Part shown: piece by piece, positions 44,290 to 53,920 of the stretch | How positions within the stretch are numbered: the first letter of the stretch is position 1 | Layout: each line of letters opens with the position of its first letter | DNA from: CAWANF01 sp963783355 | GTDB taxonomy: Bacteria; Bacteroidota; Rhodothermia; Balneolales; DATFMH01 | Reading direction: 5' to 3' | Length of the DNA: 64,000 nucleotides | NCBI GenBank assembly: GCA_963783355.1 | Contig: CAWANF010000015.1 | Location: 62,001-126,000 of the forward strand | Made by a program: the position numbers and the translations under genes | Notes under the pieces: generated by a model | What the model saw: only the letters and a program-made list of their open reading frames with translations | Databases searched by the model: none | What the model was told of the DNA's origin: nothing

Positions 44290-47200
44290 ATGAACGACAT
44301 CAGAGCCGGAAAGACCATTCAATCTCTCAAATCCGAATTACAAAAAAGAATTTTAGTCCTCGACGGTGCCATGGGCACCATGATTCAATCCTATCAATTA
44401 TCTGAAAATGAATTCCGGGGAACAATATTTAAAAATCATTCCAAAGAATTGCGGGGCAATAATGATCTGTTATGCCTTACCCAACCCCAGATCATTTCCG
44501 AAATACACGAAGCATTTCTTGAAGCCGGGGCAGATATTATTGAGACCAATACATTCAACGCCAACCCGGTCTCACAGTCCGATTATCAATTGGAATCTCT
44601 TGTTTACGATATTAATCGGGCCGCGGCAAAATTAGCCAGGAAAGCGGCTGATACGTACACTCAAAAGACCCCGGAAAAACCACGTTATGTAGCCGGCTCT
44701 ATAGGCCCGACCAACAGAACGCTTTCAATGTCGCCGAATGTAAATAATCCCGGTTATCGGGCCATCACGTTCGATCAATTAGTTGAGGCCTATACCGAGC
44801 AGGTCAGGGGGCTTATCGACGGCGGATGCGATCTTTTGCTTGTTGAAACCGTGTTCGACACACTGAATTGCAAAGCGGCGATCTTCGCTATTCAGCAATA
44901 CGGATCAAAAGTCGGTATCGAAATTCCGGTGATGCTTTCCGGTACCATCGTGGATCAAAGCGGACGCACGTTATCGGGCCAAACGACGGAAGCCTTTTGG
45001 ATTTCCATCGCTCATACCCGGAATCTTGTGAGCGTCGGGCTCAATTGCTCCCTGGGCTCCGAACAAATGCGCCCGTTTATCGAGGAGATGTCACGCATTG
45101 CGACCTGCCCGATCAGTTTATATCCAAATGCCGGCCTGCCAAATGAATTCGGAGAATATGACGAAACGGCCGATTTCATGTCGGAGCAGATTAACCGGTA
45201 CTGCAAAGATGGTTTTCTCAACATTGCCGGTGGCTGTTGCGGAACAACCCCGGAACACATCAGGGCAATGGTTGACGCGGTCAGTAAATGCAAACCGCGA
45301 AAAATTCCAAAATCGGAGCCCTATCTCCGCTTGAGCGGACTGGAACCGCTGGTCGTTCGTCCTGATACTAATTTTATAAATATAGGCGAGCGTACCAATG
45401 TTGCGGGATCTAAAAAATTCGCCCGGCTGATTCTGAATGAAGAATATGAAGAGGCTTTGTCGGTGGCACGTCAGCAGGTTGAAAACGGGGCCCAAATCAT
45501 CGATATCAATATGGACGAAGGCATGCTCGATTCGGAACATGCCATGGTTACTTTTCTGAATCTGATTGCCGCTGAACCGGACATTTCCCGTGTACCAATC
45601 ATGATCGACTCATCCAAATGGTCGGTTATCGAATCCGGACTGAAGTGCACACAGGGCAAATGCGTGGTCAATTCCATCAGTCTGAAAGAAGGCGAAGAAA
45701 TCTTTCTTGAACATGCCCGTAAAGTCCGGGATTTCGGGGCCGCGGTCGTAGTCATGGCCTTCGATGAAAAGGGCCAGGCCGATTCCCTGGAACGCCGCAT
45801 GGAAATCTGTAAACGCTCCTATGATCTGCTCACTCAAAAAGTGGGTTTTGCTCCCCAGGACATCATTCTGGATCCAAATATTCTGACCATTGCCACCGGC
45901 ATCGAAGAACATAATAATTACGCTATCGATTTCCTGAAAACGACCGAGTGGATTAAGAAAAACCTGCCATTAGCTAAAGTGAGTGGAGGCCTGAGCAACA
46001 TTTCCTTTTCTTTTCGCGGCAACAACCCTGTTCGTGAAGCCATGCATTCCTCATTTTTATATCACGGCATCAAAGCCGGACTGGATATGGCCATTGTCAA
46101 TGCCGGACAATTGGAAGTATATGAAGAAATTCAGCCCGATTTACTGGAACTTGTTGAGGATGTGATTTTTAATCGACGTACTGATGCCACAGAACGCCTG
46201 GTGGATTTCGCTGAAAAAATTAAAGACAACGGACAAAAAGAGCAGAAAAAAGACGAATGGCGGAATGGTACGGTCGAAGAACGCCTGAGTCACGCTCTTG
46301 TGAAAGGTATTTTGGATTATATCATTGAAGATACCGAAGAAGCCCGTCTCCAATACGATGATCCGCTGCACGTCATCGAGGGACCTTTAATGGATGGAAT
46401 GAACGTTGTGGGCGATTTATTCGGATCCGGGAAAATGTTTTTGCCGCAGGTCGTTAAAAGCGCCCGGGTGATGAAAAAATCCGTGGCTCATCTTCTGCCC
46501 TTCATTGAGGCCAATAAAATAGCGGCCGGTGATACGTCCGCCGTTGCCAAAGTGATGCTGGCTACGGTCAAAGGGGATGTTCATGATATCGGGAAAAATA
46601 TCGTTGGTGTGGTGCTGGCATGCAATAATTACGATGTCGTCGATTTGGGAGTCATGGTTCCGGCTAATAAAATCCTGGAAGAAGCCCGAAAACAAAAAGC
46701 GGACATTATCGGGCTGAGCGGACTCATCACTCCTTCTCTTGATGAAATGGCCCATGTTGCTTCGGAAATGACAAGAGAAGGATTTGATATTCCATTATTG
46801 ATTGGCGGAGCGACGACATCACGGCTTCACACTGCGGTTAAAATCGCTCCAAAATACAAGGGAACCACCGTTCACGTTCTCGATGCATCAAGAAGTGTCA
46901 CGGTGGTTAGCAAATTGATTTCCAAAGAATTGCGAAAACCGTTTGAACAAGAGATCGCCAGTGAGTATGCAGATCTTCGTGAAAAACAGAAAAAGAAAAC
47001 ACAGAAAAAGACTTATTTAAATATTGAAAAAGCCAGGGAAAACAAGACCGAAATAACCTGGGATTCGAAGGACATTAAAAAACCAGATCATCCCGGGATC
47101 ACGGTTTTCAAATCTGTTGATCTTGCTGAAGTCCGTAAATATATCGACTGGAATCCGTTTTTTATCGCCTGGCAGCTGACCGGTAAATATCCTCAGATTT

Positions 47201-47772
47201 TTGAGGACGAAACAGTAGGAACAGAGGCAAAAAAATTATTCGATGATGCAACAAAACTCCTCGATAAAATTACTAAAGAAAAATTACTGCAGGCGAAAGC
47301 GGTAATCGGGTTGTTTCCTGCCAGCGCCGTTGGTGACACAATTGAAGTATATACCGATGAAAATCGTGACCAAATCCGGGCAAAATTTCACATGCTGCGC
47401 CAACAAGCTCAAAAACGTAGGGGACAACCCAATAAATCGCTGGCGGATTTTATTGCTCCGAAAGAAACGGGCATTCCTGATTATATCGGTGGATTTGCAG
47501 TAACGGCCGGACTTGGAATAGAAAATCTGATTGATAAATTCGAAAAGGATCATGATGATTATAACAAAATCATGATTAAGGCCCTGGCCGATCGTTTAGC
47601 TGAAGCATTAGCTGAAATGATGCACGAAAAGGTTCGGAAAGAGTACTGGGGATATGCTGCGAATGAAGATTTAAAAAATGATGAATTAATTATCAGAATC
47701 ATATACTGGTATTCGTCCGGCGCCGGGATATCCTGCCAATCCCGATCATACGGAAAAAGAAACATTGTTTAA
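44290..47772 (+). CDS. metH: Cobalamin-dependent methionine synthase, main part, frameshifted in the activation domain
   Basis: Transfers a methyl group from methyl-tetrahydrofolate via cob(I)alamin to homocysteine. Domains: homocysteine-binding (about 1-330) with zinc ligands in VGLNCSLGS (about C254) and AGGCCGTTPEH (about C316/317); folate-binding (about 345-640) with INIGERTNVAGSKKFARL; cobalamin cap; B12 domain (about 740-880) with DVHDIGKNIVG, the axial His near 765; and the start of the AdoMet activation domain (from about 910). The ORF ends with an unrelated tail after NDELII because an extra base (about 47695) shifts the frame. The correct continuation, ESYTGIRPAPGYPANPDHTE, is in the next frame. 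As read, the AdoMet-binding RPAPGYP motif would be lost. Confidence 0.93.
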   Translation: MNDIRAGKTIQSLKSELQKRILVLDGAMGTMIQSYQLSENEFRGTIFKNHSKELRGNNDLLCLTQPQIISEIHEAFLEAGADIIETNTFNANPVSQSDYQLESLVYDINRAAAKLARKAADTYTQKTPEKPRYVAGSIGPTNRTLSMSPNVNNPGYRAITFDQLVEAYTEQVRGLIDGGCDLLLVETVFDTLNCKAAIFAIQQYGSKVGIEIPVMLSGTIVDQSGRTLSGQTTEAFWISIAHTRNLVSVGLNCSLGSEQMRPFIEEMSRIATCPISLYPNAGLPNEFGEYDETADFMSEQINRYCKDGFLNIAGGCCGTTPEHIRAMVDAVSKCKPRKIPKSEPYLRLSGLEPLVVRPDTNFINIGERTNVAGSKKFARLILNEEYEEALSVARQQVENGAQIIDINMDEGMLDSEHAMVTFLNLIAAEPDISRVPIMIDSSKWSVIESGLKCTQGKCVVNSISLKEGEEIFLEHARKVRDFGAAVVVMAFDEKGQADSLERRMEICKRSYDLLTQKVGFAPQDIILDPNILTIATGIEEHNNYAIDFLKTTEWIKKNLPLAKVSGGLSNISFSFRGNNPVREAMHSSFLYHGIKAGLDMAIVNAGQLEVYEEIQPDLLELVEDVIFNRRTDATERLVDFAEKIKDNGQKEQKKDEWRNGTVEERLSHALVKGILDYIIEDTEEARLQYDDPLHVIEGPLMDGMNVVGDLFGSGKMFLPQVVKSARVMKKSVAHLLPFIEANKIAAGDTSAVAKVMLATVKGDVHDIGKNIVGVVLACNNYDVVDLGVMVPANKILEEARKQKADIIGLSGLITPSLDEMAHVASEMTREGFDIPLLIGGATTSRLHTAVKIAPKYKGTTVHVLDASRSVTVVSKLISKELRKPFEQEIASEYADLREKQKKKTQKKTYLNIEKARENKTEITWDSKDIKKPDHPGITVFKSVDLAEVRKYIDWNPFFIAWQLTGKYPQIFEDETVGTEAKKLFDDATKLLDKITKEKLLQAKAVIGLFPASAVGDTIEVYTDENRDQIRAKFHMLRQQAQKRRGQPNKSLADFIAPKETGIPDYIGGFAVTAGLGIENLIDKFEKDHDDYNKIMIKALADRLAEALAEMMHEKVRKEYWGYAANEDLKNDELIIRIIYWYSSGAGISCQSRSYGKRNIV

Positions 47773-48004
47773 ATTGTTAAATGCCGAAAAAAATACGTGC
47801 ATCCATTTAACGGAAAATTTTGCTATGTACCCGGCGGCATCAGTCAGCGGACTCTATTTCGCACATCCCCAGGCCGATTATTTTTCAGTAGGGAAGATTA
47901 GCAAAGATCAGGTCGTTGATTATCAGAAAAGAAAAGAAATGTCTCTTAATGAAATAGAGAAATGGTTGTCTCCTATCCTAAATTATGAACCGAATCAAAG
48001 CTAA
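47696..48004 (+). pseudogene. metH: C-terminal end of metH in the shifted frame
   Basis: From 47696 this frame reads ESYTGIRPAPGYPANPDHTE, then LFKLLNAEK and LTENFAMYPAASVSGLYFAH, SVGKISKDQVVDYQKRK, the conserved end of the MetH activation domain. Removing one base near 47695 joins it to the main ORF, giving about 1237 residues, the usual MetH length. The sharp, single-base nature and full conservation on both sides suggest a recent mutation or sequence error. Confidence 0.9.
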
Positions 48005-48254
48005 AACAATGAATTTTTATATCTTTTGTGCAACCACTTAATAAAACGTATTATATTGCGTTACATAAATTATTAATTGGTCATATTAGAATATATCAAA
48101 AGATGTTCATTGGACTCTTGTCTTTGCAAAAATTTAATTTAATTTAATTTTAAAGTAACTTGGCTTTGATGTTTTTCCAGAACATAGATTTTAAAAAGCT
48201 TTCGATGCTCGACTATTCAGAATTACTTTCCTGACATGACGCAGAGCGTGTTTT

Positions 48255-49958
48255 ATGAATAATAAATTTTCATTTCGCTGGGTCTTATTTGGTATCGGCC
48301 TGATTGCCATCATCGGGTTGACGGGCATGAATGTTTATTCATTATACGAATTACATGAAAATTCTATCACGACCTCCTACGAAAATCAAAAAGATCAAAT
48401 CTCCGAATTAGCTTCACAGGTACGTAATCGTTTTTTGGTTGTTTCCCGTAACATTTGGAAAATCAATACGGAAACCCTTCAGGACGCCATCGACAAGAAC
48501 AAATCATTTCCAAAACCATTTTTAAAATTTTTGGCTCAAACAGCTAAAGATTCACTTTATAGTGCTATCTATTTTTCATTCCCTGATTCAAAAGCCTGTG
48601 ATGTTCATGGCCCATTGCTCAAGTACGAACCTGTAAAAAATGCCATGGTCAGCGATACCAATTATCCCGATTTGGTCTGCGATGGAGTCGGTTTGGCCCG
48701 TACGCGCATGAAAGTGTTGGTTAAGGATTATCAATTTCCTACAAAAACCCTCTTCGATACCAACCGAAGCATGACAATTACGATAATAAATACCAAAAAT
48801 CACTCTGTAATCGGTTATCTCTGCCTGGTCATTAATAATGATTACCTGATCAATGATTATTTACAACCCCTGCTGGTTAAGACATTTGGAGGTAATAATT
48901 CCCATGGTATCACCGTGTGGGTACACGATTGGGTTAAAAATGAAGTGCTGACTTCTAATAATCCAAAAGTTCAATTTGATCGAAAAAGGGTACATATCAT
49001 TGAACAATTCCCGGATCTTTTAAATAACTGGAACCTGATGGTAGCTTTTGATGAACTTCCTTCAGTTGCCGCCTCACGGGCTCAGTTTGCACGAAATCTA
49101 ACCGCATTGGGTGCGGCCGTACTCTTATTGCTCGGAAGCCTGGTTTTCATCTTTCTTACGGCTCAAAAAGAACGCGATCTGGCTTTGCGTCAATCAGGTT
49201 TTCTTGCTAATGTTACCCATGAACTTAAAACACCTTTATCTGTGATGCAGGCTGCTGGTGAAAACCTGGCAGACGGCCGTGTTAAGGATCCGGAACGTTT
49301 GATCTCTTATGGTAAACATATTTACAACGAGTCGGTCCGCCTGAGGCGAATGATTGAGAAGTTATTGGATGTCGCCAAATACGACTCCGGTCAAATGATG
49401 GCCAAACCCAAACCAAACTATTTGAATAAATTAGTAAAAGATTATATTGATAATCATCGGAACTATATCGAGAGCAATAATTTTACATTAAAAGTTCAAA
49501 TAGACAATTCTGTATCGATGGTAAAGATTGATACAGAAACATTCGATAATATATTGGGTAATCTTATTGAAAATGCCATTAAATACAGTCATGATGAAAA
49601 ATATATTGGTGTGACGGTTAGGCAGGATCACCGGGAAGTCATTATCGATGTGGAAGATCACGGTTTAGGAATTCCTCACAAGGCACAAAAGCATATTTTT
49701 GATAAGTTTTACAGAGTAGAAGACAGTCTGACGGCTAATTCAAAAGGCCATGGACTCGGTTTATCTATCGTTCAAAATATGATGAATATGAATGGCGGAT
49801 ATATCACTCTGAAAAGTCAGTATCGCAAAGGTTCAAAATTTTCATTACACTTCCCTGTTCTTACGAATAGTGAAGCAAAAAAAATGGGCTTGCAAAACAA
49901 CGAGTCCACTAAAGCTATAACTAAAGAAAGCGATTCAAACTATGTCGTTCACGGATAA
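48255..49958 (+). CDS. Transmembrane sensor histidine kinase
   Basis: A 567-residue kinase. One membrane segment at about 8-32 (WVLFGIGLIAIIGLTG), a ~240-residue periplasmic sensor region containing two Cys (ACDVHGP, LVCDGVG), and a second membrane segment at about 280-300 (ALGAAVLLLLGSLVFIFL). The dimerisation domain has H322 in FLANVTHELKTPLSVM. The ATPase domain has NLIENAIKYS, VEDHGLGIP and GHGLGLSIVQ. No HAMP domain is obvious. The gene overlaps the downstream OmpR-type regulator by 17 bp, so they form a pair. Signal unknown. Confidence 0.92.
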   Translation: MNNKFSFRWVLFGIGLIAIIGLTGMNVYSLYELHENSITTSYENQKDQISELASQVRNRFLVVSRNIWKINTETLQDAIDKNKSFPKPFLKFLAQTAKDSLYSAIYFSFPDSKACDVHGPLLKYEPVKNAMVSDTNYPDLVCDGVGLARTRMKVLVKDYQFPTKTLFDTNRSMTITIINTKNHSVIGYLCLVINNDYLINDYLQPLLVKTFGGNNSHGITVWVHDWVKNEVLTSNNPKVQFDRKRVHIIEQFPDLLNNWNLMVAFDELPSVAASRAQFARNLTALGAAVLLLLGSLVFIFLTAQKERDLALRQSGFLANVTHELKTPLSVMQAAGENLADGRVKDPERLISYGKHIYNESVRLRRMIEKLLDVAKYDSGQMMAKPKPNYLNKLVKDYIDNHRNYIESNNFTLKVQIDNSVSMVKIDTETFDNILGNLIENAIKYSHDEKYIGVTVRQDHREVIIDVEDHGLGIPHKAQKHIFDKFYRVEDSLTANSKGHGLGLSIVQNMMNMNGGYITLKSQYRKGSKFSLHFPVLTNSEAKKMGLQNNESTKAITKESDSNYVVHG

Positions 49959-50643
49959 AAACATACTCATCGTTGAAGATGAACCAAGCCTGATCTTTAC
50001 TCTTCGCGACACCCTTGAAAATGAAGGCTACATCGTTCATGTACGGGAGAAAGGACAGGAAGCCCTTGATTTCATCAAGGAGAAAACACCTGACCTCATG
50101 ATATTGGACATTATGCTTCCGTCCATGAGCGGTTACGAAGTTTGCAAACAGATTCGTGAAGAGAAATATACTTTTCCGATAATCATGCTCACGGCCAGAG
50201 ATCAGGAAATAGATAAAGTGACGGGTTTAAATATTGGCGCCGACGACTATATCACGAAGCCTTTTGGAGTCAAAGAATTGCTGGCACGTATCCAGGCCCG
50301 CCTGCGCCGCGCTAATTCGTATTCCAAATCAGGTCCTATAGATGTCGTTACTCTGGGACCGGTACGGATTGAGCTCAACGACTCCGTGGTTCTGCGTCCC
50401 GATGATGATGTCGAATTGACAACCCGTGAAGTTGAATTGATTCGTTATCTTGTTTCCCACGCCAATGAACCGGTTTCGAGAGACGATTTACTGGAAAATG
50501 TCTGGAGGTATGAATACAGTACCAATACACGAACGGTAGATGTTCATATATCTAAACTTCGTTCTAAAATTGAACTAAAACCAGACGATCCACAATACCT
50601 GGTTACCCTGCATGGTGTAGGATACATGCTCAAATTAAATTAA
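49942..50643 (+). CDS. OmpR/PhoB-family response regulator
   Basis: A 233-residue regulator. The receiver has LIVEDEPSLIF, phosphoacceptor D56 in LMILDIMLPSMSGYEV, TARD at the switch and ITKPFG with the Lys. The winged-helix output domain (about 135-230) has LTTREVELIRYLVSHANEPV, then LLENVWRYEY, TRTVDVHISKLRSKIE and HGVGYMLKL. It overlaps the kinase gene by 17 bp and is followed by a strong terminator. Confidence 0.96.
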   Translation: MSFTDKNILIVEDEPSLIFTLRDTLENEGYIVHVREKGQEALDFIKEKTPDLMILDIMLPSMSGYEVCKQIREEKYTFPIIMLTARDQEIDKVTGLNIGADDYITKPFGVKELLARIQARLRRANSYSKSGPIDVVTLGPVRIELNDSVVLRPDDDVELTTREVELIRYLVSHANEPVSRDDLLENVWRYEYSTNTRTVDVHISKLRSKIELKPDDPQYLVTLHGVGYMLKLN

Positions 50644-50655
50644 GTTATTTTTTCA

Positions 50656-50688
50656 GGGTTCACATTTCATTATGTGAACCCTTTTTTG
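50656..50688 (+). terminator. Terminator of the kinase/OmpR pair
   Basis: GGGTTCACAT (50656-50665) and ATGTGAACCC (50672-50681) form a ten-bp perfect stem, then TTTTTTG. Confidence 0.93.
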
Positions 50689-51201
50689 TTTTCGAATACG
50701 ACTATTCATAATCTCTTCGCAGTAAAACTTCTCATCAAACATTACTGTCCCGGCTTCTATAAATCTGCAAAAAAGGATCCTAAACTGTTGAACCGCTTGA
50801 TTCTTTTTTCATCAACCCCTCACCATTTTCACTCCTGAGATAATAACCTGAACACGGGAATATTCCTTTACTATAATCATCGTCACTGCACAATAATTAT
50901 TTATGCTATTACATCCATTTTATTAATTTTTATCCGCCAAATAGCATTGTAATAAAAATATTTTTAGCATTTATAATTTTTTTTCCTAAATAAAAGCGCT
51001 TTTTAATTAATAATAACTTAATAAATAAATTAATTTACCATATATACGTAATTTATTATTGACTTTTGGAAATAAAGCATTAAATTTTACGTCAGATAAA
51101 ACGAAATACCTTAAGTATTTATTGACAATAGGATTATCAATTAGACTTTTTAGTCGACAAATAAAATAAAACGTATCGGGTTTAATTTTTTGGGAGTGGA
51201 C
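50689..51201. other. Long AT-rich leader before the nitrogen module
   Basis: About 510 bp, very AT-rich, with the palindrome AAAAGCGCTTTT at 50992-51003. It resembles the gltB leader in length and base composition. No ORF is seen. Confidence 0.45.
50992..51003. promoter_or_regulatory. Palindrome AAAAGCGCTTTT upstream of the P-II/Amt module
   Basis: Identical 12 bp to 4912-4923 before gltB, here 199 bp before the small ORF start at 51202. Both lie in AT-rich leaders of nitrogen genes. Candidate operator; the protein is unknown. Confidence 0.4.
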
Positions 51202-51450
51202 ATGAAATCAGCAAAAAATATTTTTATAAAAGAGGATTTAAGAACAGAAGAAATTGACATGACAGGAATTGTTTCAATTACATACAATTCATATAAAGAA
51301 TTTTACCTGGCCCCTGAATTGGGGCGAACTGATTTTTTGTTTCTCACAAAACACAAAAATAAAACGAGCTGTTCATCAGAAAGAAATTGCGAACAGAGTG
51401 CTGCTCTGGCAGTATCTCTTTCCTCAATCTCCCATCCTGCAAATCCTTAA
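51202..51450 (+). CDS. Small ORF of unknown function at the head of the nitrogen module
   Basis: An 82-residue ORF with a good ribosome-binding site (GGGAG five bases before the ATG). The N-terminal part (MKSAKNIFIKEDLRTEEIDM, then GIVSITYNSYKEFYLAPELG) looks protein-like; the C-terminal part is Ser/Cys-rich and less so. Another frame (51269-51454) reads HQKEIANRVLLWQYLF after a similar point, so a frameshift near 51350 is possible. It is followed by a hairpin (51490-51530) and then the P-II gene. I recognise no family. Confidence 0.4.
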   Translation: MKSAKNIFIKEDLRTEEIDMTGIVSITYNSYKEFYLAPELGRTDFLFLTKHKNKTSCSSERNCEQSAALAVSLSSISHPANP

Positions 51451-51489
51451 TTGATTTGCGACACTTAACAACACATACAGCCGATACAT

Positions 51490-51530
51490 ACCGGGATTTC
51501 TCTTGAATGCGGGAGATCCCGGTTTCTTCT
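51490..51530 (+). terminator. Terminator or attenuator between the small ORF and the P-II gene
   Basis: ACCGGGAT-TTCTC pairs with GGGAG-ATCCCGGT, followed by TTTCTTCTC. It would separate the leader transcript from the P-II/Amt genes. Confidence 0.6.
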
Positions 51531-51604
51531 CAATAATTAAAACCGCAACTCTAAAAATAGTCTCTTCTCACTAGCTGTCTATAAACTAAAACTATACTTG
51601 CTTT

Positions 51605-51943
51605 ATGAAAAAAGTAGAAGCAATCATACGGACTTCAAAATTTGAAGAAGTTCATACAGAACTAAAACAAATCGGTATCGGATTCATGACCTTTATGGAT
51701 GTAAAGGGATTTGGATTGGAACACAGCGCAACGCAAATGTATCGTGGCGCCACGGTTGAGATTGGATTCATTCCACGAATGCTTCTGGATATCGTCATAC
51801 CTGACGATCGTCTCAACGACTTAATTGACTGCCTGATGAAATCAGCATCAACAGGCGATGTTGGTGACGGAAAAATATTTGTCTATGACGTCTCTGAAGC
51901 CTATCGCATACGCAATGGCGAACGTGATGATAACGCGTTGTAA
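51605..51943 (+). CDS. P-II family nitrogen regulatory protein with atypical T-loop
   Basis: A 112-residue signal protein of the GlnB/GlnK family that normally senses ATP/ADP and 2-oxoglutarate and blocks Amt. Ungapped against E. coli GlnB over the whole length, the fold motifs agree: VKGFG (33-37), MYRGA (45-49), TGDVGDGKIFVYDV (83-96) and RIRNGE (101-106). Key T-loop residues differ: Tyr51, the uridylylation site, is Val; Gln39, which helps bind Mg-ATP/2-oxoglutarate, is Glu; Arg38 is Leu; Lys58 is Arg. Tyr46 and Lys90 remain. So covalent control by GlnD is unlikely and effector binding may be altered. It lies 76 bp upstream of amt. Confidence 0.9.
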   Translation: MKKVEAIIRTSKFEEVHTELKQIGIGFMTFMDVKGFGLEHSATQMYRGATVEIGFIPRMLLDIVIPDDRLNDLIDCLMKSASTGDVGDGKIFVYDVSEAYRIRNGERDDNAL

Positions 51944-52019
51944 ACGACCCTGAAAATATGGGTTGAAAAAAACTGACTGACCTAACTTTGACTCTCTTTA
52001 ATAAAAAATAAAAAACATT

Positions 52020-53594
52020 ATGGGAACTAATGCGATTAAAAAACATTTTCCATCAAGCCTGTTTTCAATATTAATAGTCATATTTTTATTGATGACGGCT
52101 GCTCCACCTACAACATATGCACAGGCGCAAGCTGATCCGACAGGGGCACACACCGGTACGATAAACGATGTGCCTGCGGCTACGGCTGGAAAACCGACAC
52201 TTACGGAACTCGGTAATGCCGTTGGCCACAATATGATTTCTATAAACCTGGTCTGGACTCTGATTGCCGGATTCCTTGTCATGTTCATGCAAGCCGGTTT
52301 TGCAATGGTAGAGGCAGGTTTTACCAGGGCGAAACACGTAGCACACACCATGAGTATGAACTTCTTCATTTACGTTCTGGGTATCATAGGTTTCTGGATT
52401 TGCGGATTCGCACTAATGTTCGGTGGGGTGGGATCCATCGGCGCCTTAGGTGGAACCCCTGGATTAAACCATGAAATAACCCTTCATTTATTCGGAAAAA
52501 GTTTCGGATTATTCGGTGGTTCCGGATTCTTCCTGAACGGTTCCGTGTATGACGTTGGTATTTTTGCCCTTTTCCTCTTCCAAATGGTCTTCATGGACAC
52601 CACAGCCACCATTCCAACTGGAGCTATGGCTGAAAGATGGAAATTCAAAGCTTTTGCGGTTTATGGTCTTTTCATCTCTGCAATCGTATACCCACTCTAC
52701 GGCAACTGGGTATGGGGAGGCGGATGGTTATCCGCTTTAGGAACCAACTTTGGTTTAGGACACGGTGTTGTTGATTTTGCCGGATCTTCCGTAGTACATA
52801 TGGTTGGCGGTGTTGCCGCTTTGGCTGGTGCCATGGTTATTGGCCCGCGTATAGGAAAATATAATAAAGATGGTTCCGTCAATGCTATTCCGGGACACAA
52901 CCTCCCAATGGCCATAATAGGTACATTCATCCTTGCTTTTGGATGGTTCGGTTTCAATCCTGGCTCAACGTTAGCCGGAACCGATCTCCGTATCGCTGTC
53001 GTTGCTACGAACACGATGTTGGCCAGTGCCAGCGGGGCTTTATTCGCGACACTTTACATGTGGATTAAATTCAAAAAGCCGGATCCCAGTATGATGGCTA
53101 ACGGTATGCTTGCAGGTCTTGTTGCCATTACGGCTCCCTGTGCATTCGTTAACGCTGAATCAGCTTTCCTTATCGGAGCTATTGCCGGTGTCCTGGTGGT
53201 TGCAGCCGTATTCTTCATCGACCAAAAATTGAAGATAGATGATCCTGTCGGAGCTATTGCCGTTCACGGTGTAAACGGATTTTGGGGCATCCTTGCTCTT
53301 GGCCTTTTCGCCGACGGTAGCTATGGCGCCGGCTGGAATGGCGTTTCCGGTACCGTAACCGGTTTATTCTATGGCAACCCCGGTCAGTTCGTAGCTGAAT
53401 TAATCGGTGGTATTGTATGCTTCGTCTTTGTATTCGCAGTAATGTACGCTTTCTTCAAAATATGCGACAACGTCATGGGTATTCGTGTGAGTGCCGCTGA
53501 TGAAATTGCCGGTCTTGATATTCCGGAAATGGGTGTCCACGGATATGATGAACCCACATCAGTACAAGAATTTATTCCTGCAGCTGAAGCCTAA
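52020..53594 (+). CDS. amt: Ammonium transporter Amt
   Basis: A 524-residue inner-membrane channel for ammonium. An N-terminal signal-like hydrophobic segment (SILIVIFLLMTAAPP, cleavage near YAQA) is followed by about 11 membrane helices. LIAGFLVMFMQAGFAMVEAG is helix 1 with the conserved core, and DTTATIPTGAMAERWKFKAF, SSVVHMVGGVAALAGAMVIGPRIGK and VHGVNGFWGILALGLFADG carry the twin-His and signature regions. Longer than bacterial AmtB (about 400), mainly through the N-terminus and C-terminal tail. It sits directly after the P-II gene, the usual glnK-amtB order. Confidence 0.96.
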   Translation: MGTNAIKKHFPSSLFSILIVIFLLMTAAPPTTYAQAQADPTGAHTGTINDVPAATAGKPTLTELGNAVGHNMISINLVWTLIAGFLVMFMQAGFAMVEAGFTRAKHVAHTMSMNFFIYVLGIIGFWICGFALMFGGVGSIGALGGTPGLNHEITLHLFGKSFGLFGGSGFFLNGSVYDVGIFALFLFQMVFMDTTATIPTGAMAERWKFKAFAVYGLFISAIVYPLYGNWVWGGGWLSALGTNFGLGHGVVDFAGSSVVHMVGGVAALAGAMVIGPRIGKYNKDGSVNAIPGHNLPMAIIGTFILAFGWFGFNPGSTLAGTDLRIAVVATNTMLASASGALFATLYMWIKFKKPDPSMMANGMLAGLVAITAPCAFVNAESAFLIGAIAGVLVVAAVFFIDQKLKIDDPVGAIAVHGVNGFWGILALGLFADGSYGAGWNGVSGTVTGLFYGNPGQFVAELIGGIVCFVFVFAVMYAFFKICDNVMGIRVSAADEIAGLDIPEMGVHGYDEPTSVQEFIPAAEA

Positions 53595-53920
53595 TATGTC
53601 ATGGTCAGCAGGTTGTTCTGTAGACGACTCACTTTATTGTGGGTCGTTTGCAGGACGTAATAATTCTCTTTATTAAAAAATGGAATGGAAAAATTTATTA
53701 CAAATATCCTTTAACCAATTAATAATCATTCCTTTGTGCTTTCTTAAATTGCCCTGACCAGGTAATATGAAAGCACAACAATTATACAAATTTTGACTTT
53801 TTGTTGGCCAGCTGAAAAGAAACAACATTTCTTTATTCAACTTGTATACCATCTCTTTGTCTTTTTTCAGGCCCAAAAACTATCAAACAAATAACCATAA
53901 CCTTTAACACAGGTATTATT
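53595..53920. other. Gap between amt and the TorF-like gene
   Basis: 326 bp. ACGACTCAC (53624-53632) and GTGGGTCGT (53639-53647) form a hairpin soon after amt, but only a poor T tract follows. No gene is seen. Confidence 0.5.

Noticed and set aside
48131..48150. AATTT tandem run before the sensor kinase gene
   Set aside because: Four short units in AT-rich DNA; likely simple sequence.
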